NCBI GenBank assembly: GCA_000296795.1
Contig: BAFH01000002.1
Location: 124,001 to 188,000 of the forward strand
Reading direction: 5' to 3'
Length of the DNA: 64,000 nt
DNA from: Candidatus Jettenia caeni
Lineage (GTDB): Bacteria > Planctomycetota > Brocadiia > Brocadiales > Brocadiaceae
The position numbers were made by a program, and so were the translations under genes. Under the pieces are notes generated by a model. It did not search any database. It saw nothing but the letters and a program-made list of their open reading frames with translations, and was not told the DNA's origin. This document shows positions 1 through 10,213 of this stretch, piece after piece. Position 1 is the first letter of the stretch, and each line of letters begins with the position of its first letter.

Positions 1-636
1 GGACGGTCATGGCTATTCCGGGATTTTGATGATAATGAATTGGGGAAACAGATTGCATCGCCACTCTTAACTGCATATTCTGACCCATCTATACATGGAT
101 ATGGACATTATAAATACGATATGGAAGGAACACCCGGTAAACGGGTAAATCTCATTGAGAACGGGATATTCAAAGGGTTTATGAACGGACGTGAACAGGC
201 TGCAATTCTTAACCAGCCTCCAAATGGCTCAATGAGAGCAACAGAATCGTATTACGTCCCTGTTGTACGAATGACCAATACCGTTTTTGCAAACGGAGAT
301 ACCCCTCCCTCAGAGATAATTGCTGAAGTCAGGGATGGATATTATATCGTCAATCATCGGATTCCATCTATTAGCGAATCCCGGGAAAATTTCCGTATAT
401 CATCTCAGAGGGTATACAAAATAAAAAATGGACAGATTACAACCTTGTACCGGCAAGGTGGTATCACGGCAGATTCAAAAGACTTTTTAATGAATATCGA
501 TGCTGTTGGAAATGATTTTGAAGTCTTTCCCATCCCTCATTGTGGAAAGGGTCAGCCTATGCAAATAATGCGTGTTGGAAACGGCAGTCCAACATTGCGT
601 TCCAAAGCAAGATTAACAGGACATCAGGAATTATGA
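1..636 (+). CDS. tldD: TldD-type metalloprotease, C-terminal part (5' end outside window)
   Basis: The reading frame is open from base 1, so the gene begins before the window; the first in-frame start-like codon (TTG at 40) is not its true start. About 211 residues remain. The tail has features of the TldD/PmbA (peptidase family M103) C-terminal beta domain, including the PHCGKGQP segment and a closing VGNG stretch. In this family TldD carries the zinc site and works with a non-catalytic TldE/PmbA partner to degrade unfolded or modified peptides. Its stop codon overlaps the start of the next family member by four bases (ATGA), so the two are almost certainly co-translated. The metal-binding HExxxH region lies outside the window, so activity cannot be judged here. 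Confidence 0.85.
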   Translation, partial: GRSWLFRDFDDNELGKQIASPLLTAYSDPSIHGYGHYKYDMEGTPGKRVNLIENGIFKGFMNGREQAAILNQPPNGSMRATESYYVPVVRMTNTVFANGDTPPSEIIAEVRDGYYIVNHRIPSISESRENFRISSQRVYKIKNGQITTLYRQGGITADSKDFLMNIDAVGNDFEVFPIPHCGKGQPMQIMRVGNGSPTLRSKARLTGHQEL

Positions 637-2099
637 TAACAATAGAAGAACTGAGGACATGCATACGTAACGGGATGGATTTCGTAAAAAAACAAAAGGA
701 TGTTATTGATGCAGAGATATTCGCATCATGGAACGAACATATCACCGTACGATTAAACTATACATCTGATATCCCCTGCAATGGAGTTCATGAGCCAAAA
801 TCAACTCAAATGAATGGTATTAGCTTATGGGTTGTTTTTCGTGCAGGGAAGGGGATAAAGGTAGGATTTGGCAGTGTTTCCAACACGATAAGTCAAAAAG
901 GCATTAGAGAAGCATTCCGAAAGGCAAGGAAAAATAGAATATATGACCCCGATTTCAAATCTCTTCCCATACCGGCAGGGAAACCAACCTTAGAAAACTA
1001 TCACGACCCGGCAGCAATGGAGATGAGTGATGAAACAATTGTAGATTTAGGCTGGAAAGGACTAAAAGGGGCGCTTACAGAATTCAACAAAGGGCATTTT
1101 AATAAATCCATCATAGTCGGCGGCGATATCACCATCATAAAAGAGCGTGTAGCTATCGCAAATACACACGGTATTGATGACTTTGATGAGTCTACCATCC
1201 TTACGACAAACATTACCTCTATGATTGAGAAGGAAAGAGTCAAAGGCACAGGATGGACAACAAGCGCCCATATGCCCTCTTTTAACCCCGAAGAGGCAGG
1301 AAAAGAATCGGCTGAAAGCGCAATAAAGACTATTGGCGGAGAAAGGATATCATCAGGAACTTACAACGTTATTTTTGGAAGACAACCTTTGACAGATCTC
1401 TTTACAAACATTATAATTCCTGCTTTAAGTCTTTCAACAGTTAATGTATCGGATACACCTTTCCTCAAAAAATTAGGACAAAGGGTTACATCAGACTTAT
1501 TAAATGTCTATGATGATGGTACGATAAAGGGCGCTGCCGGTAGTAAAAGAATCTCGTGTGAAGGAATTCCTACGGGAAGAACCAATCTTATTTATAACGG
1601 ATTTTTGGTAGGTTTTCTTGCAAATAATTATCTCTCTCAAAAGCTGGGAAATGTCTTTACTTCATTTATACCGAGGAATGGATTCCGGTATTATAAAGGC
1701 GGGAGAAGTCATGCGATACAACCGAGGATATGTCCAACTAATATTGTTATAGAAGGTAAGGATGAAATAGACAGGCAATCTCTCTTCTCAAAAATACATA
1801 ATGGTGTTTATATCGGTAGAATTTGGTATACTTATCCTATTAATGGTCTTGCCGCAGGAGACTTTACGAGTACAATCATTGCGGATTCCTACCTGGTAGA
1901 GAAAGGGAAAATTGTTAAACCTTTACAACCTAACACGGTAAGGATCAATAGTAATATAAAAGATATACTCAATAATATCATTGCTCTATCAAAAGATAAA
2001 AAACAAACGATTGTCTGGGGAGGAGAGGAAATTGTACTGGCGCCAGAAATGGCTGTTCAAGGTGTTAAACTGGATAATATCTCAGGTTTTACCCCTTAA
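633..2099 (+). CDS. pmbA: TldD/PmbA family protein (TldE-like partner)
   Basis: A 488-residue protein starting at ATG 633, which overlaps the TldD stop codon; an in-frame start at 540 would lie inside tldD and is rejected. The length and the overall pattern (an ATAN-like segment near residue 190 reading VAIANTHG, then the C-terminal beta domain) fit the TldE/PmbA subfamily. In characterised systems TldD and TldE form a heterodimeric protease with TldD providing the zinc site. No HExxxH motif is visible here, consistent with the non-catalytic subunit. The translational coupling supports complex formation. Confidence 0.85.
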   Translation: MITIEELRTCIRNGMDFVKKQKDVIDAEIFASWNEHITVRLNYTSDIPCNGVHEPKSTQMNGISLWVVFRAGKGIKVGFGSVSNTISQKGIREAFRKARKNRIYDPDFKSLPIPAGKPTLENYHDPAAMEMSDETIVDLGWKGLKGALTEFNKGHFNKSIIVGGDITIIKERVAIANTHGIDDFDESTILTTNITSMIEKERVKGTGWTTSAHMPSFNPEEAGKESAESAIKTIGGERISSGTYNVIFGRQPLTDLFTNIIIPALSLSTVNVSDTPFLKKLGQRVTSDLLNVYDDGTIKGAAGSKRISCEGIPTGRTNLIYNGFLVGFLANNYLSQKLGNVFTSFIPRNGFRYYKGGRSHAIQPRICPTNIVIEGKDEIDRQSLFSKIHNGVYIGRIWYTYPINGLAAGDFTSTIIADSYLVEKGKIVKPLQPNTVRINSNIKDILNNIIALSKDKKQTIVWGGEEIVLAPEMAVQGVKLDNISGFTP

Positions 2100-2223
2100 G
2101 AAGTTTTATTGAATTTTAAAAATATATAGATAACAATCAGATCGAGAAGGGAGGTATGGAAGACGTAAGCAGTTTTTTCATTTACGATAATTCTTTACTA
2201 CTTATTTTAAAAAGGAGGTAGTC

Positions 2224-2412
2224 ATGCGTGCTAAAGTAGATCCGGATATCTGTACAGGTTGTGAACTTTGTACACAAACATGTCCTGAAGTTTTTTATAT
2301 GAATGGTGATATAGCTGAAACGAAAGACACTGACGTACCGTCAGATATTCAAGATTCCTGTAGACAAGCAGCGGAAGAGTGTCCGGTAGAGGCAATTATC
2401 ATCAGCGATTAG
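2224..2412 (+). CDS. Single-cluster [4Fe-4S] ferredoxin
   Basis: A 62-residue acidic protein preceded by a strong AGGAGG ribosome site. Cysteines C10, C13, C16 and C53 (followed by proline) match the ligands of one [4Fe-4S] cluster. C20 and C46 take the positions that form a disulfide in Thermotoga- and Desulfovibrio-type single-cluster ferredoxins. It is a small soluble electron carrier. Candidate partners in this window are the 2-oxoacid oxidoreductase at 16762-19333 and the Nqr-like complex, but no direct linkage is visible. It is followed by a clear hairpin terminator. Confidence 0.9.
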   Translation: MRAKVDPDICTGCELCTQTCPEVFYMNGDIAETKDTDVPSDIQDSCRQAAEECPVEAIIISD

Positions 2413-2428
2413 CTGTTTGGCAACAATC

Positions 2429-2473
2429 AAAAAGACCTTAAATATCTCATCGGATAATTAAGGTCTTTTTTTT
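2429..2473. terminator. Bidirectional intrinsic terminator between ferredoxin and rpmH
   Basis: An 11-13 bp perfect inverted repeat (AAAGACCTTAA paired with TTAAGGTCTTT) has an A tract on the left and an eight-base T tract on the right. It sits between the convergent ferredoxin gene and the minus-strand rpmH, so it can terminate transcripts from both sides. Confidence 0.85.
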
Positions 2474-2479
2474 ATACAA

Positions 2480-2617
2480 CTAGACATCAAGGAGCGGCCT
2501 TCTCCCAATCCTTCTTCTTCTTTTCAAGATCGCGCGTCCACCCTTAGTTCGCATCCGCTTCCTGAAACCACACATCCTTTTATGTTTTATAGAACTCTTC
2601 CTGATATTAACCTTCAT
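2480..2617 (-). CDS. rpmH: 50S ribosomal protein L34
   Basis: A 45-residue, extremely basic protein encoded on the minus strand. The segment KRMCGFRKRMRTKGGRAIL followed by an arginine-rich helix and GRRPL matches the bL34 signature (KRxRxHGFRxRMxTxxGRxVLxxRRxKGR). A good ribosome site (AAGGAGAT) lies 9 bases before the ATG. L34 is a small late-assembly component of the large ribosomal subunit. In many bacteria rpmH is followed by rnpA near the chromosomal origin. Here it stands alone, with the convergent ferredoxin gene directly downstream, so rnpA is not linked. It was found by reading the minus strand because it is very short. Confidence 0.93.
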   Translation of the reverse strand: MKVNIRKSSIKHKRMCGFRKRMRTKGGRAILKRRRRIGRRPLLDV

Positions 2618-2957
2618 AGTTGTTTATCTCCTTAAAATTTATTACATACTCCTGCAATACAATGAATACTAAAGTTTATGGGCATCTTTATGACTTACAA
2701 TCTTCAGCCAAAAAGAAAAAAACAGCGTTTTTACGATAGCACATTTATCACTGTTCTGTCAAGATATTTTAAAGAACAATTGAATTATGAATCTATAACA
2801 TATATCTTAAATTTAGAGTTCTAAAAGTGTTAAAATCGTATTGACATTATTCTTTTGAATTGATAATATGTCCAAAATTAATCATAACTATCATTCCTAG
2901 AGATTAGTTAAGACTATAAGGAAAGTTTTTTCTAATTTTCTGTTATTATCGAAGGAG
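2618..2957. other. AT-rich gap between rpmH and the HU-like gene
   Basis: About 340 bases without a supported gene. It must hold the divergent promoters for rpmH (minus) and the HU-like gene (plus). Only the latter promoter is convincing (see 2841-2869). Being next to rpmH it was inspected for an origin-like cluster of DnaA boxes, and none was seen. Confidence 0.5.
2841..2869 (+). promoter_or_regulatory. Sigma-70 type promoter for the HU-like gene
   Basis: A perfect TTGACA -35 box is followed by a 17-base spacer and TAATAT (or, with a 15-base spacer, GATAAT). Transcription would begin near 2876, giving a leader of about 170 bases before the likely HU start at 3048. Confidence 0.6.
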
Positions 2958-3047
2958 GTGATGTTAAGCTTTCTTACGGATCCATCCACGTGGATTCTTC
3001 CAGGAATTGTCACTTACTCATCTATTGTTATAAAAGGAGAAATTGTA

Positions 3048-3368
3048 ATGCAAACGACGACAAAAAGGGACCTATGTGAAAAGATTGCCAGAAGGACAAA
3101 TAACACACATATGATTGTGAAAAAGACAATACAAATGTTTTTGGATGAGATTATAAGTGAACTTGCACAAGGCAATCGTATTGAACTGCGTGATTTTGGT
3201 GTTTTCGAGATACGTCAGCGCGCCGCAAGAAAAGCCAGAAATCCGAGAACCGGGGAAGTAGCATTCGTGCCTTCTAAAAATGTCGTGGTATTCAAAGTTG
3301 GTAAACTAATGAGGGAAAAGGTTGGAAATGCAACAAAAACCCCAACACAACCCTCTCAGGGAACTTAA
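3048..3368 (+). CDS. HU/IHF family DNA-binding protein
   Basis: A 106-residue basic protein. The order of helix-turn-helix, beta arm (RNPRTGEVAFVPS) and final helix (FKVGKLMREKV) is that of HU/IHF histone-like proteins, which bend DNA as dimers. The proline-containing RNP arm that inserts in the minor groove is intact, and a 15-residue TPTQPSQ tail follows the fold. ATG 3048 is chosen because AAGGAG precedes it at good distance and the family motif starts directly after it. The frame remains open upstream to 2958, so a longer form with 30 extra residues is possible but would be unusual for the family. Confidence 0.9.
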   Translation: MQTTTKRDLCEKIARRTNNTHMIVKKTIQMFLDEIISELAQGNRIELRDFGVFEIRQRAARKARNPRTGEVAFVPSKNVVVFKVGKLMREKVGNATKTPTQPSQGT

Positions 3369-3383
3369 TTTTTTGTTACGAAT

Positions 3384-3839
3384 ATGTTTAGCCAGGAACA
3401 AATCGTTGAAAAAGGCATCATAAAATATATACATGGAAATCGAGCAACGGTAGAAATAATAAAGCCCGATTCAAATAAGTGCAAAAGTTGCGGTGTTTGT
3501 ATGGGTATAGAGAATACAGGAAACCTTTTAGAAGTAGATACAATTCCTCAGGTAAGTGTAGGGCAGCAGGTAACCCTGCAGATAACCGGATATTCTCCAT
3601 ACAAAAGCATACTATTACTTTTTATTCTACCTATCGTTAGCTTGCTCATGGGCAGTTTCGCAGGTCAGAAAATTGATTTTATTTATCCAAATTCACAGGA
3701 TATGAGAATGATAGGTTGTGGATTTATTTTTTTTCTCCTCTATATTGTATCTCTGGGTATCTACGATAAAAAGCTCCGGGTTAAAAAATATGCGTACCGA
3801 AAAATCATATCAATAGATACTATACATAATTCAACCTAA
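3384..3839 (+). CDS. RseC/MucC-like membrane protein
   Basis: A 151-residue protein. The N-terminal soluble domain carries a C33-x2-C36-x2-C39 cysteine cluster, followed by two transmembrane segments at about residues 72-92 and 108-127 and a short basic tail. This arrangement is that of the RseC/MucC family, known in proteobacteria as a positive regulator of SigE and often found near Rnf or SoxR reducing systems. It starts 15 bases after the HU-like gene and is probably co-transcribed. The redox role of the cysteines is an inference from the family. Confidence 0.75.
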   Translation: MFSQEQIVEKGIIKYIHGNRATVEIIKPDSNKCKSCGVCMGIENTGNLLEVDTIPQVSVGQQVTLQITGYSPYKSILLLFILPIVSLLMGSFAGQKIDFIYPNSQDMRMIGCGFIFFLLYIVSLGIYDKKLRVKKYAYRKIISIDTIHNST

Positions 3840-3867
3840 CATGATCAGCTCTCTATCAATCATTCCT

Positions 3868-5358
3868 TTATTTTTTATCCCATCGCAGGATTGGTTCACG
3901 TGCAGCCTTAACCTCATCAGGACGGCTTATGGGTGTGGTTTTCGGTGAATTATGCACTACATCGGATTGTTGTTCGATATCTGAGGCTATCTGAATCATA
4001 GCAGCAGCAAAAGCATCTAATGTCTCACGTGATTCCGTTTCTGCAGGTTCTATCATAATAGCCTCTTCCACAATTAATGGGAAGTAAATTGTAGGGGCAT
4101 GGAAGCCGTAGTCAAGCAGCTTCTTGGCAATATCCAAAGCTGAAATGCCCTTCTTCTTTTGCCTTGTGGCAGAGATAACAAATTCATGCATACACGTTTT
4201 ACCGTAAGGAATATCATACTGTTTTTCAAGCTTGTACCGTAAATAATTAGCATTTAAAACAGCGTATTTACCAACCTTACAAACACCCTCTTTTCCTAAC
4301 GATAACAAATAGGTATATGCCCTGACCATCATACCAATATGGCCATAAAATGCTCTAATCTTTCCTATTGAATCAGGATAGTCATAATGTAAAATATATT
4401 TTTTCTGCACATCATTCCCGATGCTTTTTGTAATTAACTTATCCACTGCTTTAATCCCTGGAACAGGTAAAAAAGAAGCTAATTCATCAGTAACACCAAT
4501 AGGACCAGCGCCAGGCCCTCCTCCGCCGTGTGGTGTAGAAAAGGTCTTGTGAAGGTTCAGGTGTAAGATGTCTACCCCCATATCTCCTGGCCTGGCAATG
4601 CCCAGCAGTGCATTCATATTTGCCCCATCGCAATAAACAAGCCCCCCCATATTATGGGCAATTTTACAGATTTCCAAAATATCTTTCTCAAATAAACCCA
4701 GGGTGTTAGGGTTGGTAATCATAATTGCCGCTGTATCCTGGGTAAAGATTTCTTTTAATTTTTTTATATCGACAAGGCCATTTGCATGGGACCGGATTGA
4801 TTCTGTTTCGTACCCACAAAGAGCAGCAGATGCAGGGTTTGTGCCATGCGCTGAATCAGGAATGATAATCTTGCGCCTTTTCTCACCCTTTTTTTCCAGA
4901 TAGGCGCGAATGATCAACATGCCGGTTAGCTCGCCGTGAGCCCCGGCTGCCGGTTGCAATGTGAAGGCCGACATCCCGGAAATATCTTTGAGCATTTGCT
5001 CAAGGTCATATAATAGTTTTAAAATACCCTGACATTGCTCAACAGACTGATAGGGGTGCAGTTGTGTAAAACCATCCAACCGCGCTGCCTCTTCATTCGT
5101 CTTGGGATTGTATTTCATGGTGCAGGACCCCAACGGATAAAAATTAGTATCTACACAGTAGTTCATTTGTGAGAGTCTCGTAAAATGCCGCACAACATCA
5201 ATCTCTGAGACCTCAGGCAGTTTTGTTTCTTTCTTCCTTAACATATCCCGGGCAAGAAGCTCTGTTATAGGTTTGACGGGAACATCACAAGCGGGAAAAA
5301 CAAAACATCGTCTGCCAGGCGATGTTTTATCAAATATAAGAGGTTCAATTTGGTTCAT
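3868..5358 (-). CDS. gcvPB: Glycine dehydrogenase (decarboxylating) subunit 2
   Basis: A 496-residue PLP enzyme, the C-terminal half of the glycine cleavage P-protein in organisms where it is split. The PLP lysine is K271 in LNLHKTFSTPHGGGGPG. With subunit 1 (gene directly upstream, 11 bases apart) it decarboxylates glycine and passes the aminomethyl group to the H protein. GcvT, GcvH and Lpd genes are not in this window. The ribosome site AAGGA precedes the ATG. The length is typical. Confidence 0.95.
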   Translation of the reverse strand: MNQIEPLIFDKTSPGRRCFVFPACDVPVKPITELLARDMLRKKETKLPEVSEIDVVRHFTRLSQMNYCVDTNFYPLGSCTMKYNPKTNEEAARLDGFTQLHPYQSVEQCQGILKLLYDLEQMLKDISGMSAFTLQPAAGAHGELTGMLIIRAYLEKKGEKRRKIIIPDSAHGTNPASAALCGYETESIRSHANGLVDIKKLKEIFTQDTAAIMITNPNTLGLFEKDILEICKIAHNMGGLVYCDGANMNALLGIARPGDMGVDILHLNLHKTFSTPHGGGGPGAGPIGVTDELASFLPVPGIKAVDKLITKSIGNDVQKKYILHYDYPDSIGKIRAFYGHIGMMVRAYTYLLSLGKEGVCKVGKYAVLNANYLRYKLEKQYDIPYGKTCMHEFVISATRQKKKGISALDIAKKLLDYGFHAPTIYFPLIVEEAIMIEPAETESRETLDAFAAAMIQIASDIEQQSDVVHNSPKTTPISRPDEVKAAREPILRWDKK

Positions 5359-5369
5359 TATTCCATTCC

Positions 5370-6710
5370 TTATATCTGAGACAATTCAAGAATCAGACGA
5401 TCAATCGATTCTTTGGTTTTTGTCTCTGTCACACACAAAAGCATGCAATTATCCAGTTCAGGATAAAATCCGGAAAGTTCTAATCCGCCAATAATTCCCT
5501 TTTTTAACAGGTATTCATTCATTTTGTTTACCGGGATATTGCCCTGAGCTTTTAAGACGAACTCATGGAAAAAGGGGGTTTTGAATACGGGTTTTACCGT
5601 ATTCAGGGCACAGAGCCTTTCATAGGCATAATGACTTTTTTGTATATTAAGATTTGCCAGCTCTGCCATGCCCGTTTTCCCTAATGCACATACATAAATA
5701 CATGCCCTGAGTGCCAGTAATCCCTGGTTGGTACAAATGTTGGAAGTAGCCTTCTGACGACGGATATGCTGCTCCCTTGCCTGCAGGGTGAGGACAAAAC
5801 ATCTTCTCCCTTCACTATCTACCGTCTCCCCTACAATCCGGCCAGGCATCCGGCGCAAAAATTCTTTTTTTACCGTAAAGAAACCCAAATACGGCCCGCC
5901 GTAGTTTATATAATTTCCTAATACCTGGGCCTCTCCAACGGCAATATCAGCATCATATTCTCCGGGAGATTTCAACACTCCAAGTGAAATAGGATTTACA
6001 CATGCAATAAACAAGGCGCCCTGCTTATGAGCAATAGTTGAGATGGTCTCCATATCTTCAATACAACCAAAAAAGTTTGGACTTTGAATAAGCACGGCAG
6101 ATGTTTTATCATCTGCCATCTTTTTCAATTGATCTGTATCGGTTATCCCTTCCGGCGTATCTATTTCAATAATTTCCGTATGCAATCCCTTGAGATATGT
6201 TTTAAGTACCTGCCGGTATTCCGGATGAATCGCCCGGGAACAAATAATCTTGTTCTTCTCATGTAAGCGCAAAGATAATAGCGCCGCCTCAGCCAGGGCC
6301 GTAGAGCCATCGTACAGAGAGGCATTCGACACATCCATACCTGTTAGTTCGCACATCACCGTTTGGAATTCATAAATGACCTGAAGTGTGCCCTGGCTTA
6401 CTTCAGGCTGATAAGGGGTATAACAGGTATAAAATTCACTCCTCGATGCCAAATGGTCCACGATGGATGGAATATAATGTTCGTAAGCGCCAGCGCCTAA
6501 AAAAGAAATGTATGCATCGGTACTGATATTTCCTCCACTTAAATCCCGTAATACCCTTAATACTTCTGGTTCTGAAAGACCCTGATGAAGTGATAAGGAA
6601 AAATTCCGTAGGGGAGCAGGAATATCTTTAAGGAGCGATTCAAAGGAAGGTACCTTCATCTCTCCAAGCATCATTTCCCCGTCATGTTCAGTGTTTGGAA
6701 TGTAATCCAT
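5370..6710 (-). CDS. gcvPA: Glycine dehydrogenase (decarboxylating) subunit 1
   Basis: A 446-residue protein equivalent to the N-terminal half of P-protein. The segments YTPYQPEVSQGTLQ, MCELTGMDVSNASLYDG and TLQAREQHIRRQKATSNICTNQ (middle part IRRQKATSNICTNQ) are characteristic. It forms an alpha2beta2 enzyme with GcvPB, encoded next downstream in the same operon. The start ATG is preceded by GGAGATGCA. Confidence 0.95.
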   Translation of the reverse strand: MDYIPNTEHDGEMMLGEMKVPSFESLLKDIPAPLRNFSLSLHQGLSEPEVLRVLRDLSGGNISTDAYISFLGAGAYEHYIPSIVDHLASRSEFYTCYTPYQPEVSQGTLQVIYEFQTVMCELTGMDVSNASLYDGSTALAEAALLSLRLHEKNKIICSRAIHPEYRQVLKTYLKGLHTEIIEIDTPEGITDTDQLKKMADDKTSAVLIQSPNFFGCIEDMETISTIAHKQGALFIACVNPISLGVLKSPGEYDADIAVGEAQVLGNYINYGGPYLGFFTVKKEFLRRMPGRIVGETVDSEGRRCFVLTLQAREQHIRRQKATSNICTNQGLLALRACIYVCALGKTGMAELANLNIQKSHYAYERLCALNTVKPVFKTPFFHEFVLKAQGNIPVNKMNEYLLKKGIIGGLELSGFYPELDNCMLLCVTETKTKESIDRLILELSQI

Positions 6711-6803
6711 TGCATCTCCGGTTCAATGTAAAATTTTTAAAACAATAACAATTACTCTGCATCGCCCAGGATAATATACACCCTACGGCAGCATACAATC
6801 AGA

Positions 6804-9800
6804 TTATTTATCGGAGGTGTACAGGCTCTCTGTGTGATAATACTCTTGGATAGGTTTTACGTCAAGAATTCCGCTTTTCAGCGCCTCAATAGCCTTTGTA
6901 GCAGCAATAGCGCCAGCAACGGTTGTAAAATAAGGGATACGATGAATAAGAGCTGTTCGCCGTATAGAATAAGAGGCTTCCTGGGCAGCTTTACCTTCTA
7001 TCGTATTAATGACAAGCTGGATTTCATTATTCTTGATATGATCAACAATGTTAGGTCTTCCTTCGATTACCTTCAAAGCACGGGTAACAGAAACATTATC
7101 CCCGGAAAGCACCATGGCAGTGCCTCGTGTAGCAACAATCTTAAATCCCATGTGTAAGAGTTTTTTTGCAATGGGTACCATGGACTTTTTATCCCGGTCC
7201 CTCACGCTCATAAATACCGTCCCGGTTAATGGGAGACTACAATCAGCGGCCATTTGTGATTTTGCATAGGCGCGGCCAAAATCCATGTCTAGTCCCATGA
7301 CTTCACCGGTAGATTTCATCTCGGGTCCCAGTATCGTATCAACACCTTTAAATTTCAAAAAAGGAAATACTGCTTCTTTTACTGCAACATGCTTCAACTT
7401 CATATTCATGGAGATGCTTAATTCGCTGAGTCTCTTTCCAGCGATCACCTTAGCCGCAATCTTGGCCATCGGAATACCTATCGCCTTGCTGACAAAAGGC
7501 ACGGTTCTTGACGCACGGGGATTAACCTCCAGCACATAGACCATCTTATTTTTAATTGCATATTGTATGTTAATAAGTCCTATGACATTCAATGCCAGCG
7601 CAATAACCTGCGTTTGTTTTTTTAACTCATGAATAATATCTTTTTCGATAGAATATGGGGGCAGGGAGCAGGCGCTGTCTCCGGAGTGGATACCAGCCTC
7701 CTCAATATGTTCCATAATGCCACCGATAAATACCTCTTTACCATCACAAATTGCATCTACATCAATTTCTATGGCATCTTCTAAAAATTGATCTATCAAA
7801 ACAGGATGTTCAGGCGAAACCTGCACAGCATGAGTAACATAATTCTCCAGACCCATTTCATCATAAACAACCCGCATGGCCCTTCCTCCCAGAACATAAG
7901 AGGGGCGAAGCATTACGGGATAACCTATTTTACTGGCAATAACTTTCGCTTCCGCATCAGAACGGGCACAACCATTATTCGGTTGCCTTAATTTTAGTTG
8001 ATTCATTAAGGCTGCAAATCGTTCTCGGTCCTCGGCAATATCAATACTATCAGGAGAAGTTCCTAATATTTTTACTCCCTCTTTTTCTAAGGGCACTGCC
8101 AATTTTAGCGGAGTTTGTCCTCCAAATTGAACAATAATACCCTCTGGTTTCTCTTTATCAACAATCTCAAGAACGTCTTCCAGGGTAAGGGGTTCAAAAT
8201 AAAGACGGTCTGAAGTATCATAGTCTGTGCTCACTGTTTCCGGATTACAGTTAATCATAATGGTCTCATAACCCAATTCTCTCAATGCGGAAACTCCATG
8301 AACACAACAATAATCAAATTCAATTCCCTGTCCAATCCGGTTAGGTCCACTCCCTAAGATAATAATCTTTTTTTCCCGTGTTGGCTCAGCCTCACAAGAG
8401 GTCTCATAGGTAGAATACAAGTAGGGTGTAAATGCTTTAAATTCTGCAGCGCAAGTATCTACATGCTTAAATACCGGTCTAATGGCTTCTTTTTGCCGGT
8501 ACTGCCGTATAGTTTTTTCATCAACATTGCATAAATAAGCCAGATATTTATCTGAATATCCACATTGCTTTGCCTCAATGAGCATCTCTTTTTCTATGTT
8601 AAATCCATTATCACCCTGATAAAGAGAGGCCTGTGAGAGGTTATCCCTGTGCTTTGGCCATTTCTGTTTTATCTCAACTTCCAGATCTAGTACTTGTTTA
8701 ATATTATAGAGGAACCAACGATCAATATGTGTCCATGTAAATATCTCGTCCAGATTAACACCAAGCCGTATTGCATCAGCAATATACCACAGCCTATCAG
8801 GATTTGGGACCATCAATTTTCCTCTCAAAAACTCTAACCGCTGTTTTGTAGACCATTTGTCGCTTCCCAAAGGCCATAAAGTCTCAAATCCATACCGTCC
8901 GATTTCTAACGAGCGAATGGCTTTCCCTATAGCTTCCTTAAAAGTCCTTCCGATAGCCATAACTTCTCCTACAGATTTCATATGAATGGTAAGCGTAGGA
9001 TCAGTATCCGGAAACTTCTCAAAATTAAATCGTGGTACTTTTACGACACAGTAGTCAATAGTTGGTTCAAAGCATGCAGGTGTATAACGAGTAATATCGT
9101 TAGGAATTTCATCAAGGGTGTACCCCACAGCAAGTTTCGCTGCAATTTTAGCAATCGGAAACCCGGTTGCCTTCGATGCCAGGGCAGAACTTCGCGAGAC
9201 CCTTGGATTCATCTCAATTGCCAATACTTCTCCATCTTCCGGATTAACGGCAAACTGAATATTGGACCCCCCGGTTTCTACCCCAATCTCCCGGATAATC
9301 TTAATTGCCGCATTACGCATAAACTGATATTCAACATCGGTAAGCGTTTGGGCAGGAGCCACCGTAATGCTATCACCGGTATGCACACCCATTGGATCAA
9401 AATTCTCAATAGAGCATACGATTACAACATTGTCTTTTAAATCGCGCATCACCTCAAGCTCATATTCCTTCCATCCAAGAACTGAGCGCTCTATCAGTAC
9501 TTCATGCACCGGACTTGCATCTAAAGCTATCTTAATATATTCTTTATATTCTTCGATATTATAAGCAGCATTTCCACCAGAACCTCCCAGGGTGAATGAA
9601 GGCCGGATAATAGCGGGAAAACCGATCTTATCAATAATCTCCATTGCCTCATCGTACGAATGAGCATAACCACTTTCAGGCACTGAAATACCAATCCGTT
9701 TCATCGCTAATTTAAACAGTAGCCGGTCTTCAGCCTTTTTAATGGCTTCCAGTTTAGCGCCTATCAGTTCTACGCCATACTCATCCAATACCCCTTTTTC

Positions 9801-10109
9801 TGCAAGCTGAACGGCCGTATTCAGACCGGTTTGACCACCGAGTGTTGGAAGTAATGCCTGAGGACGTTCCTTTGCAATAATCTTTGCTACTATTTCATGG
9901 GTAATTGGCTCAATGTAAGTCTTATCGGCAATCTCAGGATCTGTCATAATGGTGGCGGGATTACTGTTTACAAGAACAACGTTGTATCCCTCTTCTCTGA
10001 GCGCTTTGCAGGCCTGAGTACCCGAATAATCAAACTCGCAGGCTTGACCAATAACAATCGGGCCAGAGCCAATGATAAGGATTTTCTCTATGTCTGTTCT
10101 CTTAGGCAT
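6804..10109 (-). CDS. carB: Carbamoyl-phosphate synthase large subunit
   Basis: A 1101-residue protein with the two homologous ATP-grasp halves of CarB, an oligomerisation domain between them, and the C-terminal MGS-like allosteric domain that binds UMP or ornithine in known enzymes. The paired openings [21 protein letters not shown] and [19 protein letters not shown] (each cut here to key parts) mark the two halves. It makes carbamoyl phosphate for pyrimidine and arginine synthesis using ammonia delivered by CarA, whose gene lies 104 bases upstream on the same strand. The length is normal and the frame intact. Confidence 0.97.
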   Translation of the reverse strand: MPKRTDIEKILIIGSGPIVIGQACEFDYSGTQACKALREEGYNVVLVNSNPATIMTDPEIADKTYIEPITHEIVAKIIAKERPQALLPTLGGQTGLNTAVQLAEKGVLDEYGVELIGAKLEAIKKAEDRLLFKLAMKRIGISVPESGYAHSYDEAMEIIDKIGFPAIIRPSFTLGGSGGNAAYNIEEYKEYIKIALDASPVHEVLIERSVLGWKEYELEVMRDLKDNVVIVCSIENFDPMGVHTGDSITVAPAQTLTDVEYQFMRNAAIKIIREIGVETGGSNIQFAVNPEDGEVLAIEMNPRVSRSSALASKATGFPIAKIAAKLAVGYTLDEIPNDITRYTPACFEPTIDYCVVKVPRFNFEKFPDTDPTLTIHMKSVGEVMAIGRTFKEAIGKAIRSLEIGRYGFETLWPLGSDKWSTKQRLEFLRGKLMVPNPDRLWYIADAIRLGVNLDEIFTWTHIDRWFLYNIKQVLDLEVEIKQKWPKHRDNLSQASLYQGDNGFNIEKEMLIEAKQCGYSDKYLAYLCNVDEKTIRQYRQKEAIRPVFKHVDTCAAEFKAFTPYLYSTYETSCEAEPTREKKIIILGSGPNRIGQGIEFDYCCVHGVSALRELGYETIMINCNPETVSTDYDTSDRLYFEPLTLEDVLEIVDKEKPEGIIVQFGGQTPLKLAVPLEKEGVKILGTSPDSIDIAEDRERFAALMNQLKLRQPNNGCARSDAEAKVIASKIGYPVMLRPSYVLGGRAMRVVYDEMGLENYVTHAVQVSPEHPVLIDQFLEDAIEIDVDAICDGKEVFIGGIMEHIEEAGIHSGDSACSLPPYSIEKDIIHELKKQTQVIALALNVIGLINIQYAIKNKMVYVLEVNPRASRTVPFVSKAIGIPMAKIAAKVIAGKRLSELSISMNMKLKHVAVKEAVFPFLKFKGVDTILGPEMKSTGEVMGLDMDFGRAYAKSQMAADCSLPLTGTVFMSVRDRDKKSMVPIAKKLLHMGFKIVATRGTAMVLSGDNVSVTRALKVIEGRPNIVDHIKNNEIQLVINTIEGKAAQEASYSIRRTALIHRIPYFTTVAGAIAATKAIEALKSGILDVKPIQEYYHTESLYTSDK

Positions 10110-10213
10110 ATATTTTTAAAAGGCCAAAATGATGTCGTTTTTTTACTACATGGGTTTAGGGGTTTCAGGAGACCTTGTATTGAATTCTCACCTATACGAT
10201 GAGGTTCTTGATA

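Noticed and set aside
2156-2224. A 22-codon frame starting at 2156 and ending in the ferredoxin ribosome site
   Set aside because: The AGGGAGG before it is only one or two bases from the ATG, the peptide has no recognisable character, and it may only be leader sequence.
2618-2957. Replication origin next to rpmH
   Set aside because: AT-rich and well placed, but no DnaA-box cluster was visible and neither dnaA nor dnaN is adjacent.
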